From the NCBI GenBank assembly GCA_020055645.1, contig CM034550.1, positions 10,907,501 to 10,971,500 on the forward strand: a stretch of 64,000 nucleotides of DNA, read 5' to 3'. A program made the translations under genes and the position numbers. How positions within the stretch are numbered: position 1 is the first letter of the stretch; each line of letters starts with the position of its first letter. Positions 58,131 through 64,000 of this stretch are shown in pieces. Origin of the DNA: Tomocerus qinae (lineage: Eukaryota; Arthropoda; Collembola; Entomobryomorpha; Tomoceridae). Below the pieces are notes generated by a model. It made no database searches. It saw only the letters and a program-made list of their open reading frames with translations, and was not told where the DNA came from.

Positions 58131-61100
58131 CGGATTGTTACCGGTGGATTTGTGTACAAGAAAAATTAGCAATTTCAAATAAAATGAGGTGCTAAAAAGT
58201 AATCATCATTTAATAAAATATTGTGAGCCTGGATTACTGTGTGATTACACTTAGCGATTCATTTTTAGAGTTTGTTTTGTAACTCTGTTGATTCTGCATT
58301 TTACAGGATGGTCTACCGGTAAGGACGTGAGTAAAGTCGTATCTTGTCTTGTCCCTTTGTAATCTGAACATGAATCTCAGTGAACTGAAACGAAAACTTT
58401 TTCATGTCAGAGCCAGGGCATGCGAGGCGTCAACTTTACTATTTGTACATGTTGAATCGATAGACACAGCTTTGTAAACACTTTTTTGTCTTTTATACTT
58501 ATATTTATACTTTATACTCCCAATTCTCCCCTATGAATCGCGTGCTATGTGATTGTCGTTTATCAAAACCTTTATTTTCCTCCCTCTTAGCATTTTTTGT
58601 TTATTTTGTGCTGGTCAACTCTTTGGCCCAACTTTAGGTGTCTCCTACGATTACTTATCAATTTTCTCAAGATATCTTTTAATATTCTATAGAAGTAAAT
58701 AGCCACAAAGATTTACGCAGTTTTAGAATGTCTGTTCCAATTTGTAAAGGAAAATGAGCAAGAAAAATAAAAACTTTTTTTCTATTATCTTAACCTAGAA
58801 TCATCCAGATATTTCTCGCACGTTGCGTAACAAATAATGTATTTGTGTAAGAAAAGTCTTATTTTCAGTGTAAGAAGGAAGTTTTATCTTATCAGAACAT
58901 TTTTACGAGTTTTGGTAGCTAATTGAATTAGAGTGAACTCTTCCATTTGTGCGTGGACTGTTGGTCGGGTTTGTAGTAAGAGAAAAATGATTTCTTTGCC
59001 ACGCTGAACTAAACTGACAGTTGGGCAGAGAATCCTTGTACTTTATGAAACTTTGCCTTTCTTTCTGTCCTAACCAAACAAAGTTCTGTTTCTGTACATT
59101 CATGTTCGTATTTGATTGAAGAACATTTATCTTTCGCAACTCAATTACATATGACTAAGTGCCTATATGAGTTTCGTGCGAAATACAAGTACGATATTTT
59201 CAGAGATACACATAAGACTTGTAATACAAGAAAAGAAAAAACTTTTCGGTGATATTTACACATTTGTTTCAGACGTTGCTTGAATACAGATTTTCGTACT
59301 GAATAACAGTAAAAATTCGTTGTAGGTGGTATTTATATAGCTATTGGGTTTACATGACGTAGATAATCTTTTACACAAGCAATAATCAAGAAAAATAAAC
59401 AATTTGAGATAAGAATCTCCCTATCAGGTGAATATTTCATCGTAGTAAAGCTAACAAGGTTCAAAGAGTTTAGAAACTTCAATATCATCAAGTTGGAAAA
59501 GCAAACGGTTACAAATCGTATAAAAACATAAAGAGCCCATTATGAGAGTAGAGTAGAAATCCCAAAAGGATCTTTTCCCCTTTGAATAAATGTAAGTGGA
59601 GATTTACGAGTGGAAATTAGTAATGTCACAACAGGGGCTGTCATAATTAGCGTCAACTCAGCCCGACCAGCCTAGCCACATCATAACTTAACGAGACAGA
59701 AATAGTTTCGGCTATGAAAAACTTCCCAGCCTATAAAATCTATCCAGCTAGCCCAGCCAAAGTTCCCCCCATTATTCTTAGTGTTAAGGGGTTACCTAAT
59801 AGAGTGTGAGAGAATCGACGAGAATGTCTTCGTAAGACCCTTTGCTACATACATTCTTAATATTATGCTTAAACTTTGCTTCTATTTATGCAGAACATAT
59901 TATTATGTTCTAGTAGGACATATTGCGTAACATTTTACATTGTAGTACAAATATACTTTATAGTTGAATTATAACTATGTAGAGTCAGATAGGAAAAATG
60001 TCATTATGAGCACAGCTGAGCATTCCTAAATACTTTTCATCACAAAATAATAGGTCTCTCTCCTTATCTTGAACACCACTTCGGATACATAACATTAGAC
60101 GAAGGAAGGATACGCTATTTAGTTTAGTATACATGTCTTACACTCAGTAGTTAGTTGGGACACTGGAAAACAACACTCATAAACATTTTCTCCCCTTCAT
60201 TGCATTTTCTGCTCACTTGATCGACAAAAATAGATAAGAATGGAATCTCTGACTTGACATGACATGGGAGTGAAGTGATTCTTCCGAGAAAACATTAAAG
60301 AGGTTAAAAGTAGCTCTCTATGTCTACATCCATACATCTACAGATGCATTCATTCTCCTACCTGGCTATGTCAAACTTATCTTAACCATTTGTAAATGTA
60401 CAATCACTGTTCAAAATAGATTTTGGTATTATTTTATTATAAATAAAATTATACAATTATAATTGATTTGCAAGAAATCAAGATTGTGGTATGAAAAATC
60501 AGAGCACTTGTGATTAGTCATACTTGAATCTTTAATTTTGTAACAGTGCCCTGTCGTAGGACGGGCTAACAGCTAGTTACTAATTAATTTTCCGTACAAA
60601 TTGCTAAAATCTTTTTTTTTTATTGATTATAGGATATCTTCTGTGATGTGTGCATAAAGATTGTAACTCATTTGACAGAGTCTCTGGGCAGAAAATCAAA
60701 TAAACAAAAAGCGAAGGGCAGACCACACAGGAAAATAAAGGTGAAGTGGCTGTACATGCACATAAAGTATGCTAAATGTATTGTTATGGGCATGATTCAT
60801 GCCAAGAGCTATTAACTCTTGAACCAAGTCAGGACATAACAAGAGTTAGACAGAATTACCAAGCTCAATAATAAATAGTGATGCGGATGATCAAAGAGCT
60901 CACTTGAAATACGAGATCACCCATTTAATTTTATGTTATTAGCTTTTACACGTATAAATGCCCTTTTCCTGCGTGTCTTGCTTTAAATAAGGCGTGCCTC
61001 GTTTCCTATCCCATCTGCAATTAGCCATTTCATTATTTGTCATTCTTTTCTATTACCTATTCGTGACTCCCTGTAACACTTTACCCTTTATTGACCTTAT

Positions 61101-63120
61101 TTCAATTGGTCAATCCCTATTAATTCAGGTTTTCAAGCGACAAGTAGCTAAATGTGTTACTTCCGTTCAAACTGAACTTAACTGTCTTGATTCTCCAGTT
61201 TCACTGCACAAACTATCATTTTAAATCTGTACAATAATCAAAAAATAGCATCAGAGCTCTATTAGTAATACTTACCTCCCTTTAAAAAAATACTTGCGAA
61301 TTTTCCTTTTCTGTAATATGTAATTTCAAATAGATGTTAGAAACTGCCGCGTCTTCTTGTGTTTATTGCTAAGTTCTTTAGCATAATTTATTCTGCATGC
61401 GAATTACCTATTTAGTTAAAAGTATCTATTGCTGCCTTATTTGACTTTTAGAAAAGTGGCTAGTCACATGTAGGTGACTGTACTTGGAATAAAATATAGA
61501 TGAACGTGTTTTAATATGGAAATATGCGCATACACATGTGAGCAATAGATTTTTATACTCCAGCTAGCATTACAACTAAGATAGGAGTATAATATGCAGT
61601 TTATTACTATAGAACTGATAACATTTTCCATCTCCACAGTTCCATGTTAAATAAATATCAATGCTTATAGAATGCTATGAGTATATAAAGCAAGAGTTAC
61701 AAAGTTCAAGACTCTTAAAATCTCCGAGTTTTATCGCAGAAAAGGACAAGGGTTGTTTGCTTGTCTTGTTTTTATGGGCGTGCAAACTAAATGTGTTACA
61801 CCTTTGAATATTAACGATATTGTTATGTTGTCTGCAGTTAGGTAAATATACGGAGTATATGGTTGAATTCAAGTTGGTTTTATTTTGTTGTTGACGTGAA
61901 GGAAGGGTACTTTTAAGTAGTACGGGAAGTACACGAATAAATGTAAGTGCACATATGGCACGATATAACTTTGCCTAACAGTTACTCACAATGTTTTATC
62001 GTTAGCATTAAGCATTAGTGATTCAGCACTAGCATTAACACTTTAACCTTTTGTTTTATATGCAAGTGGCCCCATCACTTCCTATTATCATCATCTCACC
62101 TTTGTCAGACATCCTGCAAATCAATCCCTAAGCTACAACAACACAGACAGAAATCAACTAGAGAATTACACATTTTAATAATATTGGGAAAACTACAATC
62201 TATATGCAAATGAAGTGTTTTTTTGTGCAGAATGCATTAACAGTAGAAACATAAACTGCGTCCGTCAAGCTCAGTCAACTGAGAGCACCCTTTTAAGAAA
62301 TAACTTACCAGACTATTTTCAACTCTAGAAAATCCAACGGATAAATTGCCAATTTATCCTTTGTCTCCCGGGTCGAGCCGAGTCATTTATACTCTACAAG
62401 ACTTCATTTACCTTCTGTAGCGAATACCAAGTAATACAAAGTTTTCTCATGCACAATACAACCATACTTATAGAGAAAATAGTGCAACACACTGCAAATT
62501 AGGCTTGCACTCCGATCTTATCTTAAAGCTAAATTAACAGTTAAATTACTCACGATTGGAACCAATCTACAGAGTAGATGAATTTTCTAATTAAATGTAA
62601 CTTTTGCCATGCCATGATTTATTTCCAGCCTAACCTGTAAGCATTTCATACATTCTAATGAAGGGACTGAAGAGAGAACGTTGAAAGTTACAAAATAATT
62701 ACTCGGACTACTTGTAATGTCATTGATATTTTGATATTGATAATGAAACAGCTCTGGCCCATATACAGATAATTTTAAATGGTCTATTACAAATTGGTGT
62801 CTTAATTTAAATAATATTTACCTATCTATAATTACTAAATGTATTTTTTCATAAATTCAGTCTTCAAATCTTCTATTATATACATAATACCCACGAAAAT
62901 CAATAAAACGAACCCCATTAAGAGTATGACATTTAAAGAAAATGCAAAATTGTAAATAAACTAAGATCCAACATTTTTGAATACGTTGAAGAGTAACATT
63001 CAACATTTATGAGGCAAAATATTTGCAGTATATCTCTTGTACAAAATAGTTGAACAAATTAATTGTATTTTAAGTCTGATGATTACACATTACACAATAT
63101 CTCATATTATAAGATCCACA
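58131..63120. other. Non-coding region
   Basis: AT-rich sequence without a recognised gene. A GC-richer patch lies at 59630-59790, and a short hairpin-like word (gtcgtaggacgggctaacag) near 60550 resembles retrotransposon tails. It probably includes the far 3' flank of TrxR on the right. Confidence 0.45.
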
Positions 63121-63176
63121 AATCAGACATCACTCTCCCACATTGGGTTTAAAGCAATATCGTCATAATTGATTAA
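63121..63176 (-). promoter_or_regulatory. Candidate SECIS element in the TrxR 3' UTR
   Basis: On the - strand, 127 bases after the TAA stop, there is ATGA (63166-63163), twelve bases, an AAA (63150-63148) and then TGAT (63132-63129), the order expected for a SECIS. Flanking AATCA (63174-63170) can pair with TGATT (63125-63121) as a basal helix. ATATTG can pair with CAATGT to close a loop that contains the AAA. The helix between the quartet and the loop is shorter than usual, so this stays a candidate. Confidence 0.45.
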
Positions 63177-63292
63177 TATACAATCAAAATCATAAATGGA
63201 TAAGGTAATGTCTTATATACTCAATCTCAATGTGGCAGTTGGAGAAGAGTCAAAGGTTGTGCTGAAAGTGGTAATTACATCCAGCACGTACC

Positions 63293-64000
63293 TTAACCTC
63301 AGCAAGCAGCATCTTTGAAAGCAGCTCCAGAAGATTTAGTCGCAGTCAGAGATGTGAATAATTCAGCACAAGTTGGATGTATACCAATCAGTGAGTCAAA
63401 AGCGGATTTTGTCGCACCTAACTGCATGGCAAGAGCGAATCCCTGAGTTATCTCTCCAGCATTCGGACCCAAATAGTGAAACCCAATTACATAGCTTTTA
63501 GTTGCACGATTCAGTACGATCAGCTTCGCGTAGCAATTATTTTGGTTATTACTGCCACTGCAAAAATTAAAAAAATGTAATCATTATTAAATTGTGATTA
63601 AAAGATGAGAAAATTCGTACTCGAAAATTCGTAATTTGCTGATTGGTACCAGCAAATTAGATCACTGATTAGCTAAAAGACATAATTACCGTCTTGAAAG
63701 GACAAATTCCAAAGGTAGACTTTCTTTATGAAAAACTTCGATTTTATTAGCGCCGTATGTTCTGATTGCATTTTCTTCCGACATCCCTATGCATCCATAT
63801 TCTATCGGCGTGAAAATTGTTGTAGGAATCATTTTGTAGTTCATGATTTCAGTGGAGCAACCACTGAACAGCCGTTGGGCCAATAAATACCCCGCTCGAA
63901 TGGCTGGAGGAGTCAATTCAGGCCTTCCGTGAACACAGTCTCCAATAGCAAATATGCTGCCGTTACTTGTTTGCTCTCGTTTGTTCACAATGATCTTCTT
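63293..64000 (-). CDS. TrxR: Selenocysteine thioredoxin reductase, C-terminal part (runs off window)
   Basis: Exons: 64000-63690 (continues past the right edge) and 63557-63293, joined in phase 2 over a 132-base GT-AG intron. The first shows the end of the FAD domain ([18 protein letters not shown]) and the start of the dimer interface ([18 protein letters not shown]). The last has the interface domain with the catalytic His-Glu motif GIHPTCAEL and ends AAC-TGA-G-TAA. Animal TrxR1-type enzymes end Gly-Cys-Sec-Gly or a close variant, so the TGA at 63299-63301 is read as Sec, giving AACUG. The enzyme reduces thioredoxin with NADPH, through FAD, an N-terminal Cys pair (outside the window) and this Cys-Sec tail. 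A program that treats TGA as stop would clip the last two residues. Confidence 0.95.
63299..63301 (-). other. TrxR: In-frame TGA selenocysteine codon of TrxR
   Basis: The codons on the - strand are gct gct tgc TGA ggt TAA. One sense codon (Gly) lies between TGA and the TAA stop, exactly the Cys-Sec-Gly-stop pattern of animal selenoprotein thioredoxin reductases. The Cys homologue used in flies would have TGC or TGT here. Confidence 0.88.

Overview
This is an AT-rich animal (eukaryotic) window with spliced genes, GT-AG introns and very long non-coding tracts. The gene set points to an arthropod or close ecdysozoan: a Tret1-like sugar-transporter relative, a ROR receptor kinase that still has its Ig domain, and a thioredoxin reductase that ends in a selenocysteine tail (Cys-Cys-type TrxR in Drosophila makes a fly-like genome unlikely). 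I cannot name the species. I rebuilt all gene models by hand from exon reading frames, splice sites and phase, and every junction used is phase-consistent.

Layout. 1-7.8 kb: no gene seen. 7.8-10.35 kb (+): an eight-exon MFS protein with Tret1 architecture whose sugar-contact residues are replaced. 10.66-12.71 kb (-): a ten-exon COBW/ZNG1 zinc-metallochaperone GTPase, tail to tail with the transporter and with one GC-AG intron. 14.26-15.48 kb (+): a small secreted Gly/Trp/Lys/His-rich protein of eight exons that I do not recognise. 18.7-38.3 kb (-): Ror, encoding an acidic segment, Ig, Frizzled, Kringle, transmembrane and tyrosine-kinase domains over about 20 kb, with an 8-kb intron and a 30-bp minisatellite. 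38.3-63.1 kb: non-coding, with a possible promoter region (47.3-48.4 kb), two tandem duplications and a MITE-like element. 63.1-64 kb (-): the 3' end of a selenoprotein thioredoxin reductase, with an in-frame TGA and a candidate SECIS, running off the right edge.

The genes do not form one pathway. The most notable items are the selenocysteine TrxR, the transporter with an erased sugar-binding signature, the unusual Gly/His-rich secreted protein, the ROR minisatellite that ends in a copy-like fragment of the neighbouring exon, and a Ror 5' end with no visible signal peptide.
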